In this document: piece by piece, positions 63,811 through 64,000 of the stretch | Layout of the letters: the number at the start of each line of letters is the position of its first letter | Position numbering within the stretch: the first letter of the stretch is position 1 | Assembly: GCF_024213555.1 (NCBI RefSeq) | Contig: NZ_JANAVO010000001.1 | Coordinates: 2,294,001 to 2,358,000 of the forward strand | Source of the DNA: Allokutzneria sp. A3M-2-11 16 | GTDB taxonomy: Bacteria; Actinomycetota; Actinomycetes; Mycobacteriales; Pseudonocardiaceae | Direction of reading: 5' to 3' | DNA: 64,000 nt | Position numbers and translations under genes: made by a program | The notes under the pieces: model-generated | Told to the model about the DNA's origin: nothing | Database searches by the model: none | Seen by the model: the letters and a program-made list of their open reading frames with translations, nothing else

Positions 63811-64000
63811 CTAGTTCGCGGGATCGACGCCGAAAGCCTTGGCGAGGTCGTCGAGGATGATGTGCGCGCCTTGCAGGCTCACCGAGGTCACCCAGGTGAG
63901 GTCGTTGACGGCGACCGCCTTCGGCGCGAGCGGGCGCCAGAGCGGGTTGGTCTCGAAGCGCTGCTTGGTCGCGGCCGAGGAGCCCTTCTCGTCCGGGTAG
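63811..64000 (-). CDS. Second iron-siderophore-binding lipoprotein paralogue, C-terminal part only
   Basis: The last 62 codons are in the window; the frame continues past base 64000. The C-terminus (TSVSLQGAHIILDDLAKAFG) is almost identical to that of the gene at 62613-63620 (ASVSLQGAHAILDDLAKAFG), and FETNPLWRPL matches its LANPLWKQL. The two are tandem paralogues in the same direction, separated by palindromic repeat C and the iron box. Confidence 0.8.
   Translation of the reverse strand, partial: YPDEKGSSAATKQRFETNPLWRPLAPKAVAVNDLTWVTSVSLQGAHIILDDLAKAFGVDPAN

Overview
The window is about 70% G+C DNA with many GTG starts, short or overlapping gene junctions, Lsr2, a Tad/Flp pilus cluster with Ssd, and a folE-P-B-K / panC-panD-coaX / lysS / lsr2 block. 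This points to an actinobacterium, most likely of the order Pseudonocardiales. From memory, the gene order follows the Mycobacterium tuberculosis chromosome from about Rv3661 (HAD protein with the Ms1/MTS2823 RNA) through Rv3660c (ssd), tadABC, the helicase, topA, holB, ppa, dacB, tilS, hpt, ftsH, the folate genes, panCD, coaX and lysS to lsr2. It therefore looks like core chromosome with one variable stretch inserted.

Layout. 1-2741 (minus): peptidoglycan-recycling pair nagZ-namZ, with namZ cut by the window edge. 2984-4220 (minus): a probable 6S-like/Ms1 RNA and the HAD phosphatase upstream of it. 4221-4846: a 626-bp leader region with three perfect hairpins and two consensus DnaA boxes. 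4847-9610 (plus): ssd-tadA-tadB-tadC-flp-tadE-tadG-like operon with overlapping junctions. 9863-12879: a primase/polymerase-like protein converging on a MrfA/SftH helicase. 13122-23834 (plus): proton pyrophosphatase, lipoprotein, Rv3647c-like protein, topoisomerase I, an MFS transporter fused to a decayed thymidylate kinase, and the clamp-loader subunit delta'.

23836-37257 is the variable part: a divergent SDR/GH88 uronate pair, an anchored surface protein, tRNA-Thr(CGU), an orphan DUF4157 toxin-like protein, chorismate mutase, a MOSC/serine-hydrolase pair, an AlkZ-like glycosylase, a phage-type endolysin, a thioesterase, MerR and MarR regulators and a drug-efflux pump.

37325-49453 returns to the core block: ppa, dacB, a zinc metallopeptidase, tilS, hpt, a binding-protein/VWA fusion, ftsH, folE, folP, folB and folK. 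folE seems to begin with CTG overlapping the ftsH stop. 49695-55205 holds an ArsR-deacylase-cupin operon, two membrane proteins, and an orphan NuoD-like protein translationally coupled to a MidA/NDUFAF7-type methyltransferase. 55291-62514 contains PrsW, a DUF2520 protein-panC-panD-coaX pantothenate/CoA operon, a methyltransferase, lysS and lsr2. The window ends in two tandem iron-siderophore binding lipoproteins, the first behind an IdeR/DtxR-like box.

Most notable non-gene features: a family of long palindromic repeats that starts 7-24 bp after three different stop codons (dacB, hpt, second siderophore-binding gene), the structured RNA at 2984-3230, and a recurrent GTCCAC-N-GTGGAC palindrome. 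No CRISPR array, rRNA, transposase or intact prophage was seen.
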